Virus record (IMG/VR): IMGVR_UViG_3300010399_000414
Span: 1-23,966 of that record
Length of the DNA: 23,966 bases
Direction: 5' to 3' (one strand)
Origin: a virus
Shown here: piece after piece, positions 15,001-23,287 of the stretch
How the letters are laid out: every line of letters starts with the position of its first letter
Numbering within the stretch: position 1 is the stretch's first letter
The notes under the pieces: model-generated
What the model was told of the DNA's origin: nothing
Databases searched by the model: none
The model's input: only the letters and a program-made list of their open reading frames with translations
Made by a program: the position numbers and the translations under genes

Positions 15001-16250
15001 AGCACGGTCTTGCGGGCCGGGAACCATTTCTCGTGAAACGGGACGTTGTACTCGCGCTGCATCCGGGCCGCGGCCTCACCCCACGCATCCTCGCGCAGTA
15101 GCGCCGTGCGGGTGGCTTCCTCGGCCGCATCGATGGACGCTAGACCTTCGCGGGACAGCCACGCGGACCCCGGGTTCGTGTCGTACGCCTGGTGCAGGTC
15201 CTGGCGGTATTCCTGGAGCGCCTGGCGGTTTTCGTCTAGGATGCGCCACAGCTTCTTTCCTTTAGGCGCGGCCTCCAGCGCAGCGATGCGCTCGTCGAGC
15301 TGCTTGGCCAGGCGCTTGGCCGGGCCGCCGCCCGCGGACTCCAGCTCGTCGGTCAACGCGGTCCGGAGCCGCTGTAGTCCCTCTACCGCCCCGACGTTGA
15401 TTTCATGCTGTACGGCCGGATGGTCCACGACCGACGCCATGATGCGGGCGCGCTTCTTATCCTGGCGGCCCACCTCCGCCGTGGCGGTTTCCAGCGTGTC
15501 CAGGTCCTTCGCGCCGAGGTCCGCGAGCTGGTCGTGGTACACGTCGGCGTGCTGGGCGGTGCGGTAATCCCCCACCCACCCGCCCTTCGACAGCGTCCGC
15601 TCGGCGTCGGCCGCGACGGCGTCGCGTGCGGCTCGCGTGATGAGATTCCGGGCGCCGCCCAGGGTTTTCGAAATGGTCCACGCCCCGCCTCGGCCCATGA
15701 CTTCCGCGGCAACACCGGCCAGGGCCGCGTCGGTGAACGAGAAGTTCTCTCCGGCCTCGTGTGACTGCTCGGCCTCGATTTGGGCCCCGCCGACGGCGGC
15801 GTTGATACCGTAATCCGCCGCGACCGCGCCGGCTCGCGTAGCCAGTGACGCACCAGCCGCACCAGCGCGGATAGCCGACCCGGCCACACCACCGAGTACC
15901 ATCGCGGGGGCCTGACCTAGTACACTGGCACCCATGGCCGCGTACGGGTGTTCGGCCGTGTACCGGGCCGCGGTCGCCCCCGACCGCGCGTCACGCTCGG
16001 CCAGACCGAACGTCGCGCCGGAGACCGCCTTCGCCGTGAACTCAGTAACCGGGTCGTACCCGGTTTTCGTGTCCGTCGCCAGGCCGGTCGGCGCCCCGGC
16101 GGGGCGGGCCTCGACTTCAGACGCCTGGGCCTGGCGGACCTGTTCGGGGGTTAGGGATTGGTACCCCGCGTTCGCCGCGCCTTGGGCGTCGGCTTCGTCG
16201 AACACGACGACTTCGCCGGTGGTCGGGTCTTTTAGGTATAGGTCAGCCAT
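11985..16250 (-). CDS. giant internal virion/ejection protein with ADP-ribosyltransferase domain
   Basis: 1421 residues, last gene of the minus-strand operon, starting at an ATG overlapping the previous stop (TAATG). The N-terminus (LKDPTTGEVVVFDEADAQGAANAGY) resembles the opening of other large phage internal proteins. Gly/Ala-rich hydrophobic stretches at about 104-155 and 517-545 could insert in membranes. About 610-810 is Pro/Gly-rich and disordered. About 940-1135 matches the ADP-ribosyltransferase fold: HGDLYRYV with R1041, STS at 1066-1068 and E1098-x-E1100 in AEMEMVLTPGTRVKV. The last ~260 residues are helical and unrecognised. Placement after a transglycosylase-bearing protein suggests ejection into the host with the DNA, where the domain could modify a host protein. 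The role as an internal protein is inference; the R/STS/ExE pattern is visible. Confidence 0.7.
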   Translation of the reverse strand: MADLYLKDPTTGEVVVFDEADAQGAANAGYQSLTPEQVRQAQASEVEARPAGAPTGLATDTKTGYDPVTEFTAKAVSGATFGLAERDARSGATAARYTAEHPYAAMGASVLGQAPAMVLGGVAGSAIRAGAAGASLATRAGAVAADYGINAAVGGAQIEAEQSHEAGENFSFTDAALAGVAAEVMGRGGAWTISKTLGGARNLITRAARDAVAADAERTLSKGGWVGDYRTAQHADVYHDQLADLGAKDLDTLETATAEVGRQDKKRARIMASVVDHPAVQHEINVGAVEGLQRLRTALTDELESAGGGPAKRLAKQLDERIAALEAAPKGKKLWRILDENRQALQEYRQDLHQAYDTNPGSAWLSREGLASIDAAEEATRTALLREDAWGEAAARMQREYNVPFHEKWFPARKTVLADLHFATGKDAQGFTTYRGEPSKMRKFLTQLGGTSPDTHRARELFTQYLDGAEAIARAGERDAPKAAREALESVRRLRKNMANSTFINAAAERTAARSTVADAAGTAVAAGLGLAAAGPMGGAVGAGAFRGARMGHWFGQAAAKLGLFKGELHSMAELLAKDALPAAAGKDVTEGLTDRLTDDIMDAPFPKAESLRPPGEAGPIAGQPQRAVGVAAPPEAPAGPFPGPGQVGRQETPRRPAGMEAITPQQRPISVGAEPPPREPGGGGFPDERPTDASGLARTATERPEAGGAYHQGAAAWDPHRAPEQYGVWSPDSARPLPEPGNTPARGAAGGWEPMAPPSKLESELAGESALPSMREGSEVPLAGEAMAPTHPAPYRTEGMAYFEGHVQPGEAARSAEAKRMQALTEGEFAHVVDGLNATGQKAPDGSLLGDFLRRNADTLKAAGLITLGAGASAAAADGEDGVAGASAGLGLGLMALTKRGKLGASMRLGAKFALTEEGRAEAKAIVKQAIEALPPPPPQTTTHYFGHLTDSARMAESPQLPGVKKLFEVTREAARKLDEPEQAAINEWVGGSHSIKYEQRTGLVSEFKEPTDPSNAASFESAMDKLTVMNPTKHGDLYRYVDLEDSGLAELLTKDEYVVPNHISTSYYPDTDFGPHELRFTKVDSAGALIGVNPAEMEMVLTPGTRVKVTGRYVNPDTGNFTFTMQEIPATVAGGLKDVGYLAIPAIGAAALDSAEKPDGGTAGAGGVGMGFVGAASLFKQARGRLVADVARRLFSPTVGRLATRLAARAVYSRSDLAKRQAEFQSWGENPQELVDRVAEGLRDVPPEVQPKAHGGVFAAAAFLKERLPNATKKNSISMRDIPVSAEAIAKYARYEDAALRPKEAWANAAAQGHVGVELMETTEALYPDLLAEIRVAAYLTVRDEGPPTSIQSRVSYGRLFGGDGSFADPAMSSTVAAMTAYAYEQAVPTKPGGGPTSSGNVSHVAAASAAPAGLPRVG

Positions 16251-18649
16251 TACAGAGAGCGCCCCTTCGCGCGGATGGACCCAGCAGTTATATCACCCCC
16301 GTCGGCCGGACGCCAGGACGGGTTCTGCTCCCAAGCCTTGGAACCCTTGCGGTACGCCACCTGGCCGTCGGGCTTGCCGAGCAGGCCCGGCGCGGCCACC
16401 GCCAGGTACATCTCTCCCGCGTCCGCGTCCGACTTCAGACCCTTTTCCTGGAAGTACCGGACCACGAGGGGCATTTGCTCCTCCACGGTCAGGTCGCCCA
16501 GGTCGTCGTGCGTCACGTTTTCGTACCCGGGCGGCTTCGTCATGCCGTCGAACACATCGGGCATGAACTGAATCAGCCCTGACGCGCCCGACGGGTTCTT
16601 GGCCTTGGGGTTGCCCCCGGACTCAAACGCGACGATTCGCGACATGGCGTCGGGGTTGTACCCCGCCTCACTAGCGGCGGCCTGGGTAGCGCGCCGCCAC
16701 TCGTGCCGCGACTCCGCTAAAGGGGGCTGCGCCGGGCCTCCACCCGTGGGAGCCGCGCCGGCCGTCGGTGTCGTGGGTGCGGCCGGGGACCCGGGCTCGT
16801 TGGCCTTCAGGACGTCGGCTTCCCCGCCCGCCGCGCCCGGTACCTTGAACCCCGTGGAACGCTTCGGCGTGGGGGCCCCGGCCCGCGGAGTGGACGCGCC
16901 TTCCAGGTACTTCAGGTAGGCCTCGCCACGGCCCGGCGCGACTCCGTCGGCGACGGCTAGGGCGCCCTGGTGGGCGCGCTGTACGTACGACCGCACGGCC
17001 TTCGATGAGGTTTCCCAGTTGCTAGTTTCGAGGATATCCGTTAGCCCCTTCACCTCTTGTACGCCATCAAAGAACTTCGACGTGGAGGACGATTGCTTGA
17101 ACGCGAGTTTCAACTCCTCTTTCAGCGAACGGGCCTCCAGCACGTCCTTCGACGACTGGTTATTGAAAATCTTCGCCGACGTGGCCGAGCCGAACTCACC
17201 CGTGAGGCCCTCACCGGGGAGGGTGCCGCCGTTATTACGGGCCAACTGGTCCAGCCGGCTGGCGATTTGCTCGGCACGCTTCGCGCCGGTCAGTAGCCCG
17301 GGTAAATTGGCCCCCTTCGGGTCCGTGGCCTCCTGGTGCTTCTTGGCGTACTGGGGGCCGAGGATGGACTGGAGCTGTTGCTCGGCCTGGTTCGTCGGGG
17401 CCGCGGGGGTGGGGAGCGGCCGCCGCTCCTGGGTGAACCGCTCGTCCGTACGGCGCTGGACGTGCAACCCGATGGCCTGGGAGGCTTCGGCGGCCTTGAC
17501 GCGCATCTGGGCGCCGGCCGTCGACACCGCGGGCGGTAGCTCGGCCAGGCCGACCTGCTTGGCCTGGAGCTTGGCGCGGTCCTCGAATACCTTGCCGAGC
17601 TGCATTCGGACGGACGCCTCGGCGGTCTTGGCGTCACCCAGTTCCGCCATGCGCTTGTTCAGCTTGGACGTCTTGTCAGCACGCTGGTTCGCGATGAATC
17701 GCTCCTGCGCGGCGGATAGCGCCTGCATCATTTGTCCCATCGCGGGGTTGGCACCCTGGGTGGAACCCGACAGGAACCCGGACAGCGCCAACGCCACCCA
17801 CGCAGCGACCTGGCGGCCGGGCGAGTCCTTGTAGAAGTCCTCCTCAATCGGGGTGTCTTCGATGACCTTGACGACGCGCTGGGCTTCCTCGGTGTGTATC
17901 TGGGCGCGGTGCGCGTCGTCCGCGAGCTGTTGCTCCCGGGCGTTCGCCTGGTCCAGCTCGAATTGGTTCTGGGTCGCCGCGGCGTCCTGACGGGCCTGGG
18001 CGTCGGCGTCCAGGGTGTCGGCGATGTCGTTATACGCAGCCGGGACATCCTGGGCCAGTTGGGTGGGGTCGGTGACCGTGTCATTCGTGGTCACGCCGAC
18101 GGACTCGGTGGTCGCCGTCGGGTCGGTCGGGCCGCCCGTGCCGGGCGCCGTCACTATGGGGGCGTTCGGGTCGGGCTGGGCGGCCGGCAGTTCACCGCTA
18201 GCGTCGGGCAGTGATAGTGCAGCCGGCGGAGTGCCGGCCGGGCGGAACTCGTCGCCCGTGCGATACACCATCGGTCCCGACGGTGTCAGCGAGTTGCCGG
18301 GCTCGAATCGGCCGACCGGGGAGAACCCCTGGGAGCCTTGGGACTGCAACCAGGCATCGCGCGCCGGGTCACCCGGAGGGGGGGCTCCGTCAATGCCCTC
18401 GAACTCGCTGGCCTGGGTCTGGACGAATCCGCCCGCACCGGCGGGCGCCATCGGTGGCCCCATCGGGGCCTGGGGCACCTTCGGGAGCGTCTCCGCCTCC
18501 GACGTGGGGCGGGTCTCGGTGCGACCGTCAGCGAACTCGACCATGGCGTACGACGGGTCGATGGAATCGGGCGTGATGGACACGACCTGGTCACCGCCGA
18601 CGGACGGCCCGCCGGTCGCTTCGAGCACGGATGGGTCTAGCGGGTCCAT
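16250..18649 (-). CDS. internal virion protein with C-terminal lytic transglycosylase domain
   Basis: 799 residues. The N-terminal ~220 are Pro/Gly-rich and probably disordered. Coiled coil follows at about 220-265. A hydrophobic segment AAWVALALSGFLSG lies near 280. A long helical region leads to a C-terminal lysozyme-like SLT domain from about 650, with FESGGNPKAKNPSGASGLIQFMP giving the catalytic E676 and the GA-x-GLxQ-x-MP signature. The domain cleaves peptidoglycan glycan strands and would open the wall during DNA entry. T7 gp16 carries its transglycosylase at the N-terminus, so the order is reversed here. Start and stop are TAATG overlaps with both neighbours, implying coupled synthesis of three virion proteins. 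Confidence 0.82.
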   Translation of the reverse strand: MDPLDPSVLEATGGPSVGGDQVVSITPDSIDPSYAMVEFADGRTETRPTSEAETLPKVPQAPMGPPMAPAGAGGFVQTQASEFEGIDGAPPPGDPARDAWLQSQGSQGFSPVGRFEPGNSLTPSGPMVYRTGDEFRPAGTPPAALSLPDASGELPAAQPDPNAPIVTAPGTGGPTDPTATTESVGVTTNDTVTDPTQLAQDVPAAYNDIADTLDADAQARQDAAATQNQFELDQANAREQQLADDAHRAQIHTEEAQRVVKVIEDTPIEEDFYKDSPGRQVAAWVALALSGFLSGSTQGANPAMGQMMQALSAAQERFIANQRADKTSKLNKRMAELGDAKTAEASVRMQLGKVFEDRAKLQAKQVGLAELPPAVSTAGAQMRVKAAEASQAIGLHVQRRTDERFTQERRPLPTPAAPTNQAEQQLQSILGPQYAKKHQEATDPKGANLPGLLTGAKRAEQIASRLDQLARNNGGTLPGEGLTGEFGSATSAKIFNNQSSKDVLEARSLKEELKLAFKQSSSTSKFFDGVQEVKGLTDILETSNWETSSKAVRSYVQRAHQGALAVADGVAPGRGEAYLKYLEGASTPRAGAPTPKRSTGFKVPGAAGGEADVLKANEPGSPAAPTTPTAGAAPTGGGPAQPPLAESRHEWRRATQAAASEAGYNPDAMSRIVAFESGGNPKAKNPSGASGLIQFMPDVFDGMTKPPGYENVTHDDLGDLTVEEQMPLVVRYFQEKGLKSDADAGEMYLAVAAPGLLGKPDGQVAYRKGSKAWEQNPSWRPADGGDITAGSIRAKGRSL

Positions 18650-20073
18650 TACTTCTTGCTCCCCGCGTCACGAATGGCCTTCACCTCGGCCGCGAGCGCG
18701 GACAGTGCGGCGTGGTCGGCGAGCGCCAACCGACCCGTATCCACGTACAGCCCGTCGGCGCCTTCGACGACCACGGTCTTACCGATTTTGGATTTGGCGA
18801 GGTCTTGGGCCATGGGCCCGTAGTTCAGGCCCGCGCGCTGGCCGGGGGCGTTGGGTTGCTTGTACCGGTACAGCTTGCCCTTCGTGCGGCCGAGGAAGTC
18901 CTCCAGGTCCCGGAGGTCCGGGTCACGGATGTCGAACTTCGACCGGATGTCGGACTTCATCGCCAGCCCGCCCGCGACGGCCGCGCCAGCGCCGAAAATC
19001 CCACCCACGACATCCTTCATCGTCAGCTTGCCAGACTGGGCAATTTGCTTCAACGCCACCGTCGTATTCTGGTCGATGCCGTACTTCTTGAGCAACGCGT
19101 CCACGTCGGACTCACGGGCCTGCTCCCCGAGCTTCTGCAACTCCACGTTGACATTGCGGAGGTTTTCGATGTCCTGTTGCTTCAGTTGGGCGTCGATGCC
19201 GTACTTTTTAAGGTACGCATCCATGTTCGCCATCCCGGTCTGGACATCGATTTTCGCCAGCTCCAACTCGTTCGTGGCCTTCTGCCCGAGCGTGTTCGCC
19301 AGACCGGTCGCGTTCTGGGTCCGGAGCTGCCCCGCGGCGACTTCGTCGGCGTTGCGCTGGATGACGGATTGCTGGGCGCCTTGGGCGACCATCGCGGCTT
19401 GCTGACCCTGGGCCTGGCGCATGTTGCCCGCACGTGCCGTCGCGGTCGACAGCCCGCCGGACGCGATGCCGCCGGCCTGGGCGGCCGCGCGGTCAGTGGC
19501 CTGGCGCAGAAACGCCTGGTTCCCGAACGGGTCCACGCCGGACAACCGGTCCAGCTCAGATTGGAACGTCGACACGGCCCGGTCGTAGCCCTGGGCGGCC
19601 TGGTCGTACGCGGTACGGTCGACCTTCGTGTACCCCGGGTCGTACCCGATGACGCCACCGGCGGGCTTGGGCCCGCCCGAGCCCACGGGCGCGGCGCCCT
19701 GGCCAGCCGCGGTGGCGGCCTGCTCGGGCGTCTCGACGTAGTGGGCGCCCCACTGGGGCTGCTGGGACGCGACCTGGGCGTTCGTCTGGGGTGCGGCCGA
19801 CGCCCCGGCGTTGGCGTACGGCACGACGGGGGCCTGGCCGGCGGGGGACTGGCCACGTGACTGGGCCAGGTTCTGGTCCATCGTCTCCTTGGCCGAGGCG
19901 CCCTGGACTTCCCACGAGTTCGTGGCCGGGACGTATACCCACTTGTACCCCACACCGGGGTTGCTGGTAGGCATCGGGGGCTTGGCCACGGGAGCCGCGG
20001 GGGCAGGCGCACCGCCGTACTGGGCCGCCGCGGCCGTCGGGTCGGAATACTGGTCGTAATCGGTCATCGACAT
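18649..20073 (-). CDS. virion protein with C-terminal S74-type intramolecular chaperone domain
   Basis: 474 residues. Residues 1-125 are Ala/Pro/Gln-rich. The middle is helical, with two copies of LKKYGID about 40 residues apart. The last ~101 residues resemble the peptidase S74 domain: K-S374-D-I-R-S-K379, then LYRYKQP, a GPMAQDL segment, VDTGRLALADHAAL and a helical end. In endosialidase-type chaperones the Ser and the Lys five residues later form the self-cleavage dyad. Both are kept here, so cleavage before S374 is predicted. Such domains usually end beta-helical fibres, but this protein is mainly helical and sits next to internal virion proteins. Function beyond virion component is uncertain. 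No strong ribosome site is seen; the ATG at 20073 is nine bases after the previous stop. Confidence 0.65.
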   Translation of the reverse strand: MSMTDYDQYSDPTAAAAQYGGAPAPAAPVAKPPMPTSNPGVGYKWVYVPATNSWEVQGASAKETMDQNLAQSRGQSPAGQAPVVPYANAGASAAPQTNAQVASQQPQWGAHYVETPEQAATAAGQGAAPVGSGGPKPAGGVIGYDPGYTKVDRTAYDQAAQGYDRAVSTFQSELDRLSGVDPFGNQAFLRQATDRAAAQAGGIASGGLSTATARAGNMRQAQGQQAAMVAQGAQQSVIQRNADEVAAGQLRTQNATGLANTLGQKATNELELAKIDVQTGMANMDAYLKKYGIDAQLKQQDIENLRNVNVELQKLGEQARESDVDALLKKYGIDQNTTVALKQIAQSGKLTMKDVVGGIFGAGAAVAGGLAMKSDIRSKFDIRDPDLRDLEDFLGRTKGKLYRYKQPNAPGQRAGLNYGPMAQDLAKSKIGKTVVVEGADGLYVDTGRLALADHAALSALAAEVKAIRDAGSKK

Positions 20074-20082
20074 AGCGTCAGG

Positions 20083-23064
20083 TCACTTTCGGCTGGCAGA
20101 CGCGAGCCGCGAGGGCCCGTTCCGCTTGGTGTAGGATACCACGAGGCCGGTCAGCCGGCAACCTTCCGTGGTGGTTACGGTGGGGGTCATCGTGATGCGG
20201 AACCGGAACCGGTCCCCGCGTTGGCGGGCCGGGAACCACTCCCGCTGGAACGTGTCGCCGGTCGTCAGCCCGGACACGGTGTGGGTGCCGAGGGACGTCC
20301 AGGACTGCCCGTCGTCGTAGGAGATTTCCCCCAGGATGGCCGCGGCGGCCTGGAACTCACCCAGGACCTCCACGCACGCGAGCCGGCCCTGGCCGGCCAT
20401 TTCGAACGGGGCTACTTGTCCCGTAGTGACACGCAAGGCCACCGCCGTGGCCCCGGACGCGCCGTCGCCGTACGCGGCGGACTCCTGGGCCCACACCACG
20501 CCGTCGGACGCCACGGCGTACAGCCGCCCTCGGTGCCCCAGGAGCGCGATGGGTGTGAACGGGAGCCCGTCGCCGAACCACTGCTGGGTGTCCAGCTTGC
20601 GTGCAATCAGCGTGGCGTTGGATGCGGCCCACGCGGCGAGGTTGTCGGCGGACTCGTACCCGGACCCCACGACGGTGATGCTGGTCGAGAACCGGTCCTG
20701 GGCCGAGTGGTCGAGCACGGGGGTGCCCGACCCGCGGGGGATTTGGTACATCGCGTCCGGACCCCCCAGGAACCACAGCCCCTCAGAGGTCTCCAGGATG
20801 GAGGCGGTGGAGTAGAATCCCACGTCGGCGGGGAGCCGGTGCGGGGGGTCGAACTCGCCGTTACCCGCCAGGTTCGGCCCGGCGCCGCCCGTGACGTATA
20901 GCCGGCTGGACGTCCCGATGAACGCCAGCTCGTCCAGAGCCGCTACACCCGTGATACGTCCGGCCTCGACATCGTCGAAGTATGCCTGGGCCGGGTCACC
21001 GACCAACCCGGGCTCGGCGAACCAAATCTGGGTCTCGGGGAACGATACCTGCGACCACTGCCACGCCGTGTCGGCGGACCCGAGCACCAGCCGACGTTTC
21101 GTAGCAGCGATGAACGACGACGCCCGCGGTGGGCACATTGGTAGCACACCGGACGTGGCCCCGAACTCGCCCTGGGTAACGAGTTGGGGGTTGTGGATAA
21201 GTGTAGCGTCGGGCGTTACATCGACGATAGTCACCGAATCCGTGAACGTGTCCACCGCTCCGGTGTTGGTCAGGTAGAACAGCTCCCCCGGCTGACCGGG
21301 CACCAGGCCGTTCTCCGTGCGATACAACTCGATACGCGGATTGGTGATGAGATTACCACTACGGCGCAGTGTTTTCGGCACATTGACCTGGACGGTCATC
21401 GTATCCTCCGCGCCGACCAGGGTCTGGTTGGCGGCTAGGCTCAGGTCCGAGCGGTGCGTTCGATGCTGCTCGTCTTGCCACACCAGCTGTGCGATATACG
21501 AATACGTCCCGGTCAGGGTCAGTGACCCCGACCCGTTGGACGGCGACAGACTGGCCAGTGCCGGCGCGGCCAGGCTGGTCTCCGAATACCCGTCGGTCCA
21601 CTGCATCAGCACGCCGCCCGTGATATACAGCGCGCCGGCCAGCTCAGCCGACGGCCGCCGTTCGAGACTGGCAACTTTCAGTGACTGTACCTTAGCAGTC
21701 CGGGGCGTAGTGTCGGACGGGGCCTCCGGAGTGCGGTCAATCGGGGTCAGTATCAGGGCGTCACCGGTCGGTGCTAGCGCCGGCCAGAACGGCGCGTGCG
21801 AAGTGGAGGAGTCCCGCGCTCCGATGCCGAACTCGGCATATACCCATGGCTGTTCGATGGACTGGTACGCGGCGACTCGGCCGCGGTTGCCCGAGGGGAG
21901 TGGCCCACCCAGCGTGAACCCCGCCGCGGCGAATCCGCCATTGGACAGATACCCGCCGTACAACTGGACCGACAACTGCTCGAAACTAGTGTTGGCATGC
22001 GCCAACGTCAGCCGGTTGACATACGCACGGTTCAAGTCCGACGCGCCCGATGACCGCTCGGATGCCACGAATATAGATGACCCGGTCTCGCCAATCGCAA
22101 ACCGCCCACGGATGATGGTCTGGGCGTTCAGCTCCGTCGGGCCGGCCGACGTGGTGTACGGCGACGTCCCGGAGAACGACAGCAGCGATACGCGCGAGTC
22201 GGATGCCTTCTGGAACGCGACGTGCACGCGCGTGTCGTCCAGGGTGTAAACAGTCGACGCCTTCGTGTCGGTGGCTGCAACGGTCTTGGCCGCGCCTACA
22301 ATAACACCGGCGGTCGTGAACTGCCGGTACTCCGTCGCGCCGGTGCCCGCGGTGTCCGTCGTGACCAGGTGTATCTTGCCGGGCGTGGTGTCGGTCGCGA
22401 CCGCGACGTCGAACCAGTCTTGGGTCGCTGACAGCAGCGTGGCCGTCAGCGAGAACGCCGGGGCGGTGGCCGTCGGGGTCAGTGTATACAGGTCGATTTG
22501 GGTGCCGGAGTTCTCGACCAGACCGAACGTGGACCCCAGGGACACGACCTTGCGCACGCGGGAGCCATTGCTCAGCTCCACGACGGTCAGTGTCTGGTCC
22601 GAGTCACGTTCGAACACGCGCACGACGGACCGGGTGGCCGTCTGTACCAGCACGCATCCGTACACGCCGTCGGCGGTCAGGGCTGCGGACGCACGTTCGA
22701 CGTTCGCGTTCAGGTCGGGAATGTTGCCCACGTTGCGCAACTGGGTCACCGGAGACAACGCTGCCGCGGTGTTCAGTACCCACGGGCGCGTGGCGTTCGA
22801 TTCGACTAGCACGGCCGACCGCAACCCCGAGTCCACCATCACCAGGGACGAACCCGACGAGTGTAGGTCAATCGCGAACAGCCCCGTGCCGTCCAACGCA
22901 GTCATGGTTACCGGCCGCCAGCCCCGCCGTAGCCGTAGCGACCCGCCCTGGGGGATGCGGCCGTTGCGGATGTCCGCGAACACCCCGTTGGGGAGGAGCT
23001 TTTCGTCGATGGCATCGGACATGCCCCCGACGAACGGGATAGGGAGAGACTGGAGGCGCGACAC
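20083..23064 (-). CDS. large beta-rich tail protein, possibly tail nozzle/tubular protein B-like
   Basis: 993 residues, GTG start one base after the preceding stop. The start (PFVGGMSDAIDEKLLPNGVFADIRNGRIPQGGSLRLRRGW) follows the layout of phage proteins related to T7 gp12-type tail nozzle or propeller proteins: a glycine-rich opener, a D-x-K-LLPNG segment, and N-G-R-x-x-x-G-x-L-x-x-R-x-G. The rest is Ser/Thr-rich beta repeats of propeller type (GGPDAMYQIPRGSG; GHRGRLYAVASDGVVWAQE) ending in a jelly-roll-like strand region. It would sit at the distal tail beneath the portal and contact the ejection proteins encoded downstream. The family placement rests on the N-terminal pattern, size and context only. 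Confidence 0.62.
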   Translation of the reverse strand: MSRLQSLPIPFVGGMSDAIDEKLLPNGVFADIRNGRIPQGGSLRLRRGWRPVTMTALDGTGLFAIDLHSSGSSLVMVDSGLRSAVLVESNATRPWVLNTAAALSPVTQLRNVGNIPDLNANVERASAALTADGVYGCVLVQTATRSVVRVFERDSDQTLTVVELSNGSRVRKVVSLGSTFGLVENSGTQIDLYTLTPTATAPAFSLTATLLSATQDWFDVAVATDTTPGKIHLVTTDTAGTGATEYRQFTTAGVIVGAAKTVAATDTKASTVYTLDDTRVHVAFQKASDSRVSLLSFSGTSPYTTSAGPTELNAQTIIRGRFAIGETGSSIFVASERSSGASDLNRAYVNRLTLAHANTSFEQLSVQLYGGYLSNGGFAAAGFTLGGPLPSGNRGRVAAYQSIEQPWVYAEFGIGARDSSTSHAPFWPALAPTGDALILTPIDRTPEAPSDTTPRTAKVQSLKVASLERRPSAELAGALYITGGVLMQWTDGYSETSLAAPALASLSPSNGSGSLTLTGTYSYIAQLVWQDEQHRTHRSDLSLAANQTLVGAEDTMTVQVNVPKTLRRSGNLITNPRIELYRTENGLVPGQPGELFYLTNTGAVDTFTDSVTIVDVTPDATLIHNPQLVTQGEFGATSGVLPMCPPRASSFIAATKRRLVLGSADTAWQWSQVSFPETQIWFAEPGLVGDPAQAYFDDVEAGRITGVAALDELAFIGTSSRLYVTGGAGPNLAGNGEFDPPHRLPADVGFYSTASILETSEGLWFLGGPDAMYQIPRGSGTPVLDHSAQDRFSTSITVVGSGYESADNLAAWAASNATLIARKLDTQQWFGDGLPFTPIALLGHRGRLYAVASDGVVWAQESAAYGDGASGATAVALRVTTGQVAPFEMAGQGRLACVEVLGEFQAAAAILGEISYDDGQSWTSLGTHTVSGLTTGDTFQREWFPARQRGDRFRFRITMTPTVTTTEGCRLTGLVVSYTKRNGPSRLASASRK

Positions 23065-23065
23065 G

Positions 23066-23287
23066 TTAGGGCGCCCCCGTCACCAGGATTTTGACCGCCA
23101 CGGCCAGCACGGACCCCACGATGGTGGTCCACCCACCGGCCTTGACCCACTTGGGGGTCTGGTTGGACTGGATTTGGAGCAGGATGCGCTCGACGTTACT
23201 AAGGCGGTCGTTTAGGGACATCAGCGTTACTTTGGGGATGAGGGCGTAGCGTCCGGGGTCACGGGCGCTGCGGTCAGGTGGGGTCAT
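23066..23287 (-). CDS. small coiled-coil membrane protein, holin-like
   Basis: 73 residues. A short amphipathic coiled coil (LNDRLSNVERILLQIQSNQ, residues 25-43) is followed by one membrane span (about 51-69, GWTTIVGSVLAVAVKILV). This resembles XhlA-type lysis proteins or class III-like holins, which help holes form in the inner membrane at the end of infection. The ATG at 23287 is chosen over an internal ATG at 23221 because GGAGG lies five bases upstream. It ends one base before the next gene's GTG. No endolysin gene lies beside it, so a structural membrane role is also possible. Confidence 0.6.
   Translation of the reverse strand: MTPPDRSARDPGRYALIPKVTLMSLNDRLSNVERILLQIQSNQTPKWVKAGGWTTIVGSVLAVAVKILVTGAP

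Noticed and set aside
19072-19210. Possible tandem repeat or CRISPR-like spacing from two similar 17-base segments 120 bases apart
   Set aside because: The copies encode the repeated LKKYGID motif in a single protein, and only two copies exist.
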